Source: Chloroflexota bacterium
GTDB lineage: Bacteria; Chloroflexota; Anaerolineae; Anaerolineales; Villigracilaceae
Reading direction: 5' to 3'
Assembly (NCBI GenBank): GCA_021787595.1
Contig: JAJYLQ010000008.1
Location: 1 to 64,000, forward strand
DNA length: 64,000 nucleotides
Shown: positions 38,028 to 46,863 of the stretch, in pieces
Layout of the letters: each line of letters starts with the position of its first letter
Numbering within the stretch: the first letter of the stretch is position 1
Made by a program: the position numbers and the translations under genes
The notes under the pieces: generated by a model
Told to the model about the DNA's origin: nothing
Databases searched by the model: none
The model's input: only the letters and a program-made list of their open reading frames with translations

Positions 38028-38063
38028 GCCGCCTTTTTGCCTGAGCGAAGGCGGCTTTTGTTT
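38028..38063 (+). terminator. Second intrinsic terminator in the mgtA leader
   Basis: GCCGCCTT TTTGCCTGAGCG AAGGCGGC followed by TTTTGTTT. Confidence 0.75.
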
Positions 38064-38334
38064 GCCTTCGCATCCCGAACTTGTTGGAGGTCGCAATGAC
38101 ATTTATGGTGAAAGCGCTGAGCCGCTTATCAATTTGCTCACAGGAAAAATTTATCACCCGGTATGAAATCCCGGTCATGCAGACTGTCTATTTTTTCAAC
38201 CAGGCAGTTCTTCGCACTACGCATGTGGCGCGCGATCAAGTGCCCTTACGCAGTCACCTTCAGATTCCTTTTATTGGCAAATCCCGAATTCCCGGGAGTC
38301 GTGATCCGAATATTCAAAAAATCTGGAGGTACGA

Positions 38335-40968
38335 ATGGGATTCTTCGCAACGATTATTAACACACCGCAGCGCTGGATAGGCCCGGCGCGCGGCAGCGGG
38401 ATCCAGGTCTCGAAAACATTGGTGGAAAGCGCCCGGATGGATTCGTCCGCGGTGCTCGAGAAACTGCACACGACTCAGAACGGTTTGCCGGTTGAGGAGG
38501 CCGAAGCCCGCCTCGAACAATATGGCTTCAACGAGGTCGCCAAGGAAAAACATCAGACGTTTTTGATGCGCCTGGTGGATAACATCAAGAATCCGCTGGT
38601 GATTCTGCTTTCGGTGTTGGGCGTTGTCTCCTATTTGACGGCGGATATTCCGGGGACGATCATCATCTTCATCATGGTGCTGCTTGGGATCGTCCTGCGC
38701 TTCATTCAGGAAAGCCGCGCGGACTCGGCCGCGGAAAAACTCAAAGCCATGGTCAGCACCACCGCGACGGTGATACGCGAAGGCCAGCGCAAGGAGATTC
38801 CCCTGCGGGAACTGGTTCCCGGCGATGTGGTGCGTTTGTCCGCGGGCGACATGGTTCCGGCGGATGTGCGCCTGCTTTCGGCGAAGGACTTGTTCCTTAA
38901 CCAGGCGGCGCTGACAGGCGAGGCCATGCCGGTCGAGAAGATTCCGGCTCCAGTCGAGGATGAGGCGCAGAATCCGCTCGAGATGCAGAGTCTGTGCTTC
39001 CTCGGTTCCAACATCGAAAGCGGGACCGGCACGGCGGTCGTTGTCCAAACCGGAAGCGAGACGTATTTTGGCTCGCTGGCCGGCAGCATCGCCGGGCAGC
39101 GCCAGGTGACCAGTTTCGACAAAGGCGTCAACGGCTTCACGTGGCTGATGATCGGATTCATGGTGGTCATGGTCCCGCTGGTTTTCATCTTTAACGTCGT
39201 AAGCAAGGGGAATTGGATCGAGGCCTTTTTGTTCGCGCTGGCCGTTGCGGTCGGATTGACGCCGGAGATGCTGCCGATGATCGTCACAGTCAACCTTTCA
39301 AAGGGCGCCATTTCGATGTCGAAGAAGAAGGTGATCGTCAAGCGCCTGAACGCCATCCAGAACTTCGGCGCGATGGATGTGCTTTGCACCGACAAGACCG
39401 GCACGATCACGCAGGGCAAAATTGTTCTCGAGAAGCACATGGATGTGAAGGGCAACCCGAGCGAGCGCGTGCTTCACTACGGTTACATGAACAGTTACTA
39501 TCAAACCGGCTTGAAGAATTTGATGGATGAAGCCATTCTGAATCACGTCAACCTGAACGCCGATCTGCAAGTGGATGAACTGTACCGCAAGATTGACGAA
39601 CTGCCTTTCGACTTTCAGCGCAGGCGCATGTCGGTCATCGTGGAAGACAATAAGGGCCGGCACATTTTGATCTGCAAGGGCGCGGTCGAGGAGATCATGC
39701 ATCTTTCGACGCACGTGGAAGTCAACGGCGAAGTGCTGGAAGTCACAGCCGAACACGATGAGCATCGCAAACAGCGCGTCCGGCAATTGAATTCCGAGGG
39801 CTTCCGGGTCATCGCGGTTGCCTATCGCACATTTCCCGGCGACAACGATGAACCGCACTACACGATCAGCGATGAATCGAACCTGACGCTGCTGGGCTAC
39901 ATGGCGTTCCTCGATCCGCCGAAGGATACCGCTTCGGAGGCGCTGGCCCAATTGAGCGCGCACAATGTCGCGGTCAAGATCCTGACCGGCGACAACGACA
40001 TCGTCACCGCCAGCATTTGCAGGCAGGTCGGCATTTCAGTGGACAACATGCTGTTGGGCACGCCCATCGAGGGCATGACCGATGAGCAGTTGGACGCGGT
40101 CGTCGAAACGGCGACGGTCTTTGCCAAGCTCTCGCCCGCGCACAAGGAACGCATCATCCATTCGCTGCATCGCAAAGGTCACGTGGTCGGCTTCATGGGC
40201 GACGGTATCAACGACGCGCCCGCCCTCAAGTCCGCGGACGTGGGCATCTCGGTGGACAGCGCGGTGGACATTGCAAAAGAATCGTCCGACATCATCCTGC
40301 TCGAGAACAGCCTGCTCGTTTTGGAGGAAGGTGTTCTGGAAGGCCGCAGGGTGTTCGGCAACATCATCAAATACATCAGGATGGCGGCTTCGTCCAACTT
40401 CGGCAACATGTTCAGCGTGCTGGGCGCCAGCCTGTTCCTGCCGTTCCTGCCGATGCAGCCGATCCAGGTTTTGACCAACAACCTGCTGTATGATTTCTCG
40501 CAAACGTCCATCCCGACCGATGACGTGGACGCCGACTGGCTGGCGCGGCCGCGCAAATGGGAGATCGGCGCGCTGCGGCGCTTCATCCTTTACATCGGCC
40601 CGATCAGCTCGATCTTCGACTACCTGACGTTCTTCATCATGCTGTACGTTTTCCGCACCTGGAACAACCCGACGCTGTTCCAGACCGGCTGGTTCATCGA
40701 GTCCTTGTTCACGCAGACGCTGATCATCCACGTCATCCGCACGAACAAGATTCCGTTCATCCAGAGCCGGGCGAGCCGCTCGTTGCTGTTGACGTCGCTT
40801 GTGATCGTTTTGGTCGGCGCGTATCTGACGATTTCCCCGCTCGCCTCCACGCTTGGATTTGTGGCTTTGCCGCCGCTCTATTGGCCTTTGCTCTTCGGGA
40901 TGCTTCTCTGCTACATCGTCCTGACGCAGATCGTGAAGATGTGGTTCGTGCGAAGGTTTGCGGATTAG
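38335..40968 (+). CDS. mgtA: Magnesium-translocating P-type ATPase
   Basis: DKTGTITQGKI, ALTGEAMPVEK, MGDGINDAPALKSADVGISVDSAVDIAKESSDIILLE; MgtA-like C-terminal TMs; downstream of M-box. Confidence 0.95.
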   Translation: MGFFATIINTPQRWIGPARGSGIQVSKTLVESARMDSSAVLEKLHTTQNGLPVEEAEARLEQYGFNEVAKEKHQTFLMRLVDNIKNPLVILLSVLGVVSYLTADIPGTIIIFIMVLLGIVLRFIQESRADSAAEKLKAMVSTTATVIREGQRKEIPLRELVPGDVVRLSAGDMVPADVRLLSAKDLFLNQAALTGEAMPVEKIPAPVEDEAQNPLEMQSLCFLGSNIESGTGTAVVVQTGSETYFGSLAGSIAGQRQVTSFDKGVNGFTWLMIGFMVVMVPLVFIFNVVSKGNWIEAFLFALAVAVGLTPEMLPMIVTVNLSKGAISMSKKKVIVKRLNAIQNFGAMDVLCTDKTGTITQGKIVLEKHMDVKGNPSERVLHYGYMNSYYQTGLKNLMDEAILNHVNLNADLQVDELYRKIDELPFDFQRRRMSVIVEDNKGRHILICKGAVEEIMHLSTHVEVNGEVLEVTAEHDEHRKQRVRQLNSEGFRVIAVAYRTFPGDNDEPHYTISDESNLTLLGYMAFLDPPKDTASEALAQLSAHNVAVKILTGDNDIVTASICRQVGISVDNMLLGTPIEGMTDEQLDAVVETATVFAKLSPAHKERIIHSLHRKGHVVGFMGDGINDAPALKSADVGISVDSAVDIAKESSDIILLENSLLVLEEGVLEGRRVFGNIIKYIRMAASSNFGNMFSVLGASLFLPFLPMQPIQVLTNNLLYDFSQTSIPTDDVDADWLARPRKWEIGALRRFILYIGPISSIFDYLTFFIMLYVFRTWNNPTLFQTGWFIESLFTQTLIIHVIRTNKIPFIQSRASRSLLLTSLVIVLVGAYLTISPLASTLGFVALPPLYWPLLFGMLLCYIVLTQIVKMWFVRRFAD

Positions 40969-40974
40969 GCGGCT

Positions 40975-41010
40975 AAGTTGACAGTCACTTTGCGAAGTGA
41001 TCGTCAACTT
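40975..41010 (+). other. Long hairpin immediately after mgtA
   Basis: AAGTTGAC-TCACTT TGCG AAGTGA-GTCAACTT. Confidence 0.6.
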
Positions 41011-41020
41011 TTAGGAATGG

Positions 41021-41052
41021 CCTCCGGGAAAAATCCCGGAGGTTTGCTTTTT
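41021..41052 (+). terminator. Intrinsic terminator after mgtA
   Basis: CCTCCGGG AAAAAT CCCGGAGG then TTTGCTTTTT. Confidence 0.85.
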
Positions 41053-41314
41053 AACGCGCCGTATCAGTTTCAGAAATTGCTGACAATTTCTGAGGTTCAG
41101 GAGGGGGTAGATAAAAATAGGCTGAGAAACCCAAATTCATTTACTGATAACATCCTCGATTCCATGCTACACTATTCCCGGAAATGCTCTGCCGCTTACA
41201 AAAGGTATTCCTGAACTTGCGTGATGTTTTCGTTCAAGTCATCTGCGCGAAGTGTGCGCAAACGCGACAAATCCATGATATGGATCAAGAGACACTAAAG
41301 GAGATTTTTTGATT

Positions 41315-42256
41315 ATGCACGCCACTCATCATAAACAGGGAGCCAGACATTGGCTTTGGACGCTCTCTGTGCCATTGCTGCTGCTGTTCAATGCTTGCGG
41401 ACCTGCGAATGCCAACGCCACTCCCACGCTGAGCGTTGAGGATATCTTCACGCTGGCGGCCCAAACACTTTCCGCCCAGCAGGCCACGCAATTGGCTCTC
41501 ACTCCGCCAACGAGCACGCCTCTCCCGCCAACTCCATTGCCCACGCTGCCGCCGCCTTCTCCCGTCGCGACATTTCCTTCCTTTACCACCCCAACGCTGG
41601 GAAGTGTTGGAGGCGCCTGCGACAGCGCAATCTATGTTGCGGACGTCACCATTCCCGATGGCACGACCCTGACTCCGGGACAGCAATTCCAGAAGACGTG
41701 GAAGCTCCTGAACAATGGTTCCTGCACCTGGAGTTCCAGCTACAGCCTCGCGTTTTCCAGCGGCGATCTCATGGGAGGCACAACGAGCGCCGTGACGGTT
41801 CCGGTGCCGCCGGGCAACCAGACCAACATGTCGGTCACTCTCACCGCGCCGTCCACCAACGGCACATACACGGGCACATGGCGAATGCAGAATGCTTCTG
41901 GTCAGCCTTTTGGCAACTTCATCACTGTGGTCATCAAGGTTGTTGCCGGCAGCACGGTGACCGCAGGCCCCAGTCCTACATCCGCGCCGGGCATGGTCAC
42001 GATCTCAGGTACGTTAAATGTTTCTCAATTTACCATCAATTTTTCAAGCGCCAGCAGCACACCCGTTGTCACCTACAATGGAAACAACTACTCCTTTACT
42101 GTGCCTATAGGTTGGTCAGGCAACATTTACCCATCCAAAGGAAAGTGGACCTTTAGCCCTCCGAACCAATACTTTTCGAATGTGACTTCGAGTCAGACTC
42201 AAAACTTTACAGCGATTACTGACACTCAAACTCCTACTTCTACTCCTACACCCTAA
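41315..42256 (+). CDS. Lipoprotein with Thr/Pro linker and NBR1-type Ig-like domain
   Basis: LFNACGPA lipobox; VADVTIPDGTTLTPGQQFQKTWKLLNNGSCTWSSSYSLAFSSGD...VPVPPGNQTNMSVTLTAPSTNGTYTGTWRMQNASGQPFG. Confidence 0.85.
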   Translation: MHATHHKQGARHWLWTLSVPLLLLFNACGPANANATPTLSVEDIFTLAAQTLSAQQATQLALTPPTSTPLPPTPLPTLPPPSPVATFPSFTTPTLGSVGGACDSAIYVADVTIPDGTTLTPGQQFQKTWKLLNNGSCTWSSSYSLAFSSGDLMGGTTSAVTVPVPPGNQTNMSVTLTAPSTNGTYTGTWRMQNASGQPFGNFITVVIKVVAGSTVTAGPSPTSAPGMVTISGTLNVSQFTINFSSASSTPVVTYNGNNYSFTVPIGWSGNIYPSKGKWTFSPPNQYFSNVTSSQTQNFTAITDTQTPTSTPTP

Positions 42257-42259
42257 CAT

Positions 42260-42428
42260 TACAGCGCAAAGTTAGAGCATTGAGGGTTCTGCTCATGGCT
42301 TTTCTACCGTTTTCGCCCTCATCCCCAACCCTTCCCCCGAATGGGGAAGGGAGTCTCCTCTCCCTTTGGGAGAGGGAAAGGGTGAGGGAGAATTGGCAGG
42401 GAACGATTGCTCGACCTTGCGCTGTAAT
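42260..42428. mobile_element. MITE-like element, copy 1 (~170 bp, TIR ATTACAGCGCAA)
   Basis: ATTACAGCGCAAAGTTAGAG...CGACCTTGCGCTGTAAT; near-identical inverted copy at 46269-46439; no coding capacity. Confidence 0.85.
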
Positions 42429-42468
42429 ACTAAAGTGCGTATGCAAATTCAAAGCCATTCATGGAACG

Positions 42469-42505
42469 AACCTGGCTCAACAGAGGATGTTGAGCCAGGT
42501 TTTTG
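42469..42505 (+). terminator. Intrinsic terminator, separated from the 41315 gene by the MITE-like element
   Basis: AACCTGGCTCAAC AGAGGAT GTTGAGCCAGGTT TTTG. Confidence 0.75.
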
Positions 42506-42610
42506 CTGCCAGGAAGCAGGCCGGGGGTGCGCAACAATAACTTACTCCGCCACGCATCACTTCGTCTTGACCACTATCGTTTTTTTGCAACCCTTTGGCC
42601 GCCCGGTTAT

Positions 42611-43774
42611 TCATCTCCAAATGCTGCTATATGGATGTTCGCCGACGATCAGTTTGTTTTCCGCGAATCGCTGCGGACGGTAGATCGAAAGGTCCATAGC
42701 CTTTGATTTTCCATCCAGGATCAACTCGGACATGCAAAGCCCGACCGCGGGCGCGGTTTTGAATCCGGTGCCGCTGTGGCCGCAGTCGAGGTAAAAGCCG
42801 TCCGGGCCGGCCGCGCCCAGCATCGGATGTTGATCCGGCGTGATGCCGTCATAGCCGCCATGAGCGGAGTGCAGAGCGCCGTTTTCCATGATCGGAATCC
42901 GCTGACAAATCCGGTCAATGCCGCGTTCGACGAATCCTTTCTTGGCGTGATCGGTGTCGCTGTCCGGCGATTCGCCCAGCGGATTCCCATCTTCGAGACC
43001 GACCAGGGTCAAATTGCCTTCGGGACGAAAATACATTTCGTGGGCGAAATCAATCACAGTTGGATGACTCGGTCCAATCTGAGGCGGGCGGGCCACGAAC
43101 ATCGTGTCGTGACGCCAGGTGTCGTACGGCAAATTAAGTCCGGCCAGCTCGTCGAGCCTGCCCGCCCACGCGCCCGCCGCGTTGACCACGACCGGTGCGA
43201 AAAAATCGCCCTGCGTGGTTTGCACGCCTTTGATTTTGCTGTCACCCATGATCCCTGTCACCGCGCAATCCTGGATGAGGTGCGCGCCTTTTTCCTTCGC
43301 CGCGTTGACGAAAGCATTGGCCGTGTCGCTCGGCATGGCATACCCGGACTCCGGTTCGTACGCGGCGAATTCAATGTCATCGGTGAAGAACGACGGCGCG
43401 AGACGCTTCACATCGCCGGCCTGGATGAGCATGACAGGAACGCCGATCTGCTGGTTCATGGCTACATTGTCCTTCAGCTTTCCGACATCGTCATGCGCCA
43501 CAAGTTGAATGAAGCCGGTCCGGGTAAAACCTGCATCCCCGCCGACCGTTTCCTTCCAGTTGCGGAAATACCGGAACGAAATCCACGCCAGTTCCGAATC
43601 CTGTTTTACGTCATAGTGCATTCGGACGAGTCCGCTCGAGCGGCCGGTTGCCCCCGATGCGATGAATTTCTTTTCTAGCACGGTTACTTCCGCGCCGCGC
43701 TTCGCAAGATGGAATGCCAGGCTCGCTCCCTGCACTCCCGCGCCGATGATGATGACATCTGCTGTGTTCGACAT
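42611..43774 (-). CDS. FAD-dependent oxidoreductase (DAO family; sarcosine oxidase beta/glycine oxidase-like)
   Basis: ADVIIIGAGVQGASLAFHLAKRGAEVTVLEKKFIASGATGRSSGLVRMHYD; VVNAAGAWAG; GFYLDCGHSGTGFKTAPAVG. Confidence 0.93.
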   Translation of the reverse strand: MSNTADVIIIGAGVQGASLAFHLAKRGAEVTVLEKKFIASGATGRSSGLVRMHYDVKQDSELAWISFRYFRNWKETVGGDAGFTRTGFIQLVAHDDVGKLKDNVAMNQQIGVPVMLIQAGDVKRLAPSFFTDDIEFAAYEPESGYAMPSDTANAFVNAAKEKGAHLIQDCAVTGIMGDSKIKGVQTTQGDFFAPVVVNAAGAWAGRLDELAGLNLPYDTWRHDTMFVARPPQIGPSHPTVIDFAHEMYFRPEGNLTLVGLEDGNPLGESPDSDTDHAKKGFVERGIDRICQRIPIMENGALHSAHGGYDGITPDQHPMLGAAGPDGFYLDCGHSGTGFKTAPAVGLCMSELILDGKSKAMDLSIYRPQRFAENKLIVGEHPYSSIWR

Positions 43775-43881
43775 ACTTCACTCCACGTTCGTGAGGATGA
43801 CGCGCTTCGCGCACGCGTCTTTCAAGGACTCCGAAACGGACTCCGCCAAACCAGGTTCGACCCGTGCGATCATGTTTCCGC

Positions 43882-44346
43882 TTATTCGTGCGTCTCTATC
43901 CTTTTGATAAGCCATTTGCCGTCGGGCTGGCGGACCCACTCAACCGTGAAAGTTCCACTCGACGCACCGCTTTGATTGTTTGCAAGAAGCGTATATTGCT
44001 GTTGAAATGTCCCGGTAAGAGTTACGGTATCTCCGTTTACTTGAGCGGATGTCACCTTCGTTTGATATTGATCAACCCGCACAACACCGTTGAACGATTT
44101 CAGAAACGTGCGGATCGCATCGGGACCCTGGGCCTGGAGCTGTCCATTATCATACGCAGCCCCATCGGGTAGATAAAACGATGCAATGGTCTGATAATCC
44201 ATTTTTTGGACGGCCAGACTATATTGACTCATCATCGCCCGCGCCTCGGATGCAAGGTCCGGCGTGGGAGAAGCCGTGGGGGTGACGGGAGAGGCGCAAG
44301 CGGAAAGAGCGATGGATGCAAAAAAGAGAACGATATGGATTTTCAT
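43882..44346 (-). CDS. Lipoprotein with SnoaL/NTF2-like domain
   Basis: ASIALSACASP lipobox; MMSQYSLAVQKMDYQTIASFYLPDGAAY...VEWVRQPDGKWLIKRIETHE. Confidence 0.75.
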   Translation of the reverse strand: MKIHIVLFFASIALSACASPVTPTASPTPDLASEARAMMSQYSLAVQKMDYQTIASFYLPDGAAYDNGQLQAQGPDAIRTFLKSFNGVVRVDQYQTKVTSAQVNGDTVTLTGTFQQQYTLLANNQSGASSGTFTVEWVRQPDGKWLIKRIETHE

Positions 44347-44362
44347 CGTGTTCCTCCGAAAG

Positions 44363-45346
44363 TTAATGAATTTGTGTAATGATAACTCTTTTCGCTCCAG
44401 AACTTATACAGGCATCAGCAGCGATACCTGCTTTGACGGCATTGACCAGCGCGATCATATTGCCGCCGCGCCCGCCGCCGGACATCTTGGCGCCCAGCGC
44501 GCCGGCGCTGCGCGCCGCGTCAACCAGGCGATCCAATTCCGGTGATGAGACGGTCATCCCCTTCAGTAATTCGTGATTTTGATTCATCAATTTGCCAATC
44601 AATTCCCATTCTCCGTTCTCTATTCTCCTTCTTGCCTCTTTTGCGATCCCGCCGATCTCATCGAACGCCTTTTCCCATTTTTCTTTGTCCGCCTCCCATA
44701 GTTTGCGGACATCGCCGACAGCTTCCCTGGTCGGCGCGGAGATTCCGGTGTCGGCGATCATAATTGTAAATGGTTTGCCGACTTTGAAGATTTCAATGGG
44801 CTGACCTTTGACAAAGAAAACAGGCCTGGCATAAGTGATAACAGTGTTGTCAATGCCGGAGGGCGTGCCGTGGTGAAGTTTTTCGATCTCGAATGCCATC
44901 GAACTTATTTGTTCGTCTGATAACGGGTTGTGGAGGAACGAAGAGAGAGCGCGTATCAATGCGACAGACACCGCCGCGCCGGAGCCGAGCCCGGATGCAA
45001 CGGGAATGGTGGACGAAATTTTTATTTCAACCCCCTCCCCCCTATCTCCTCTCCCAAAACTTGCCCTGAGCGAAGTCGAAGGGTTGGGAGAGGGGCACAG
45101 GGGGGAGGAGACAGGGTGAGGGAAAAACTCACGAATGATGGCGGCCAGCGGATGGTCGGAGGGGAGCGAATTCAGTTCGGCGTGAAGGTCAATATCCGGG
45201 GCGTTGATCCAAATCCCTGCGCGGGATGAGTCTGAGACTTCGGCATCCGCATGAACTTGTGCCACAGGGACAGCCAGCGCGGGCCGTCCGTAAACAACAG
45301 CGTGTTCGCCAAAGAGGATGATCTTGCCGGGCGCGGAGGCTTTCAC
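44363..45346 (-). CDS. mvk: Mevalonate kinase (GTG start), with repeat-derived in-frame insertion
   Basis: VKASAPGKIILFGEHAVVYGRPALAVPV; IPVASGLGSGAAVSVALIRAL; HGTPSGIDNTVITY; LGAKMSGGGRGGNMIAL. Confidence 0.93.
   Translation of the reverse strand: MKASAPGKIILFGEHAVVYGRPALAVPVAQVHADAEVSDSSRAGIWINAPDIDLHAELNSLPSDHPLAAIIREFFPHPVSSPLCPSPNPSTSLRASFGRGDRGEGVEIKISSTIPVASGLGSGAAVSVALIRALSSFLHNPLSDEQISSMAFEIEKLHHGTPSGIDNTVITYARPVFFVKGQPIEIFKVGKPFTIMIADTGISAPTREAVGDVRKLWEADKEKWEKAFDEIGGIAKEARRRIENGEWELIGKLMNQNHELLKGMTVSSPELDRLVDAARSAGALGAKMSGGGRGGNMIALVNAVKAGIAADACISSGAKRVIITQIH
45030..45119. repeat. CCCAACCCTTCGACTTCGCTCAGGGCAAG palindromic repeat, copy B, inside mevalonate kinase
   Basis: Inverted copy of the core at 14540-14580; encodes SSPLCPSPNPSTSLRASFGRGDRGEG in frame. 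Confidence 0.88.
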
Positions 45347-46224
45347 GACGAAGGAGGAGAAAGATAAAAGACAGCCAGCACGGCAATCGCCCAAAGGAAC
45401 AAGGAGACCTGGAAGGGGCGGTCCGTGAGAAGAATCTCTTCGGGCTCGCCTCCGCTTTTTTCGACTTCGATCAGATAAAGATAACGGAAGATGGCGTACA
45501 TCACGAAGGGAATGGTCAGCATCATGCTGTGATTGGCGGGAACATTCGGGGCGGAGAACGTGTAAAGCGAGTATGCCACGATGGTGGTTCCCGATACAAT
45601 CATGATGTATTGATCGAGCAATGGAATGGTGTAGCCTTCGAGCACCTTGCGGTGCGAACCGGCATCGTCCGAGAGCAGGGCGAGCTCAGCGCGGCGTTTG
45701 CCGAAGCCCAGATAAAGCGCGAGCAGAGTCATCACCACGTACAGCCACGGCGAGAATCGCTGGACATCGATCAAGGAGACACCCCCTTCCACGCGCAGCA
45801 CAAAGCCAGCCGCGAGAACGAGCACATCGAGGATCGGAATGTGCTTGAGCCAGCGCGAGTAGGCGAGGTTGAGAAGGAAATAGGCTGCCAGAACCAGGTC
45901 GAATTCCGGGTCCATCAGAAAGCCTAAAATCAGCGTGACGGCGACCAGTGCGACCCCGGCGATCCATGCGGCGTGGACCGAAAGCTGGCCCGACGGGAGC
46001 GGACGATTCTTCTTTGCCGGATGCTGGCGGTCAGCCTCGATGTCAACGATGTCGTTGAAGATGTATACACTGCTCGAGACCAGGCAGAAGAGGAAGAAGC
46101 CTGCCAGCGTATGCAGGAAAGCCGAGACATGGAATAACTGCTTATCGAAAACCAGTGCGGCAAAGATAAAGATGTTCTTCGACCACTGGCGCGGGCGCAT
46201 GGTTTTTAACAGGGCCGTAAGCAT
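45343..46224 (-). CDS. UbiA-family prenyltransferase, decaprenyl-phosphate phosphoribosyltransferase-like
   Basis: LLKTMRPRQWSKNIFIFAALVFDKQL; SSSVYIFNDIVDIEADRQHPAKKNRPLPSG; stop overlaps the mevalonate kinase GTG by 4 bp. Confidence 0.88.
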   Translation of the reverse strand: MLTALLKTMRPRQWSKNIFIFAALVFDKQLFHVSAFLHTLAGFFLFCLVSSSVYIFNDIVDIEADRQHPAKKNRPLPSGQLSVHAAWIAGVALVAVTLILGFLMDPEFDLVLAAYFLLNLAYSRWLKHIPILDVLVLAAGFVLRVEGGVSLIDVQRFSPWLYVVMTLLALYLGFGKRRAELALLSDDAGSHRKVLEGYTIPLLDQYIMIVSGTTIVAYSLYTFSAPNVPANHSMMLTIPFVMYAIFRYLYLIEVEKSGGEPEEILLTDRPFQVSLFLWAIAVLAVFYLSPPSS

Positions 46225-46268
46225 GGGGCTATGATAATCCAAATTTGCTTTTCTTTTATATTTTTAGT

Positions 46269-46439
46269 ATTACAGCGCAAGGTCGAACAATCGTTCCCTG
46301 CCAATTCTCCCTCACCCTTTCCCTCTCCCGAAGGGAGAGGAGACTCCCTTCCCCATTCGGGGGAAGGGTTGGGGATGAGGGCGAAAACGGTAGGAAAGCC
46401 ATGAGCAGAACCCTCAAAACTCTAACTTTGCGCTGTAAT
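46269..46439. mobile_element. MITE-like element, copy 2 (inverted relative to copy 1)
   Basis: ATTACAGCGCAAGGTCGA...CTCTAACTTTGCGCTGTAAT; aligns to the reverse complement of 42260-42428. Confidence 0.85.
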
Positions 46440-46594
46440 ATTAGGCTCTCCCGTTTTTGCCGGGCAACATCCGCGGAATGCGGCGGACTTTCCGCAGACC
46501 TCACAGATCATGCAGAAAAATCTGTGAAATCTGTGGATAAGTTTCGGGTTCATTGGGAATTGCCGTGATGGACCAGCATATTTGGCGGCATGAT

Positions 46595-46621
46595 GTAGGT
46601 CAAATTGGCAATTTGACCTAC
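46595..46621. repeat. Palindrome GTAGGTCAAATTG G CAATTTGACCTAC
   Basis: Two perfect 13-bp arms around one base. Confidence 0.9.
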
Positions 46622-46863
46622 GGCTGGCAGCGCACCACGGCAAGTCCCAGAGAGCCAAGTTTCGGTCCCTCCCGTTAAGCACTGAAGAGCCTATTTTTAT
46701 TTATGATAGAACCCGGGCTGGAGATGCTTTACGCCCCCTTGCGACCGCCAAACGATCGCCGAATTTGAATTTGTTCCGCAGCGAAATGGGCAAAAACAAC
46801 CCCAGGCTTCTTCCTGTGTGCCGGAAACCGCAGAGGTTTACACCCGTTTCTATTTGTGGGCCT

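Noticed and set aside
40036-41007. 323-aa minus-strand ORF
   Set aside because: Shadow of mgtA; no motifs.
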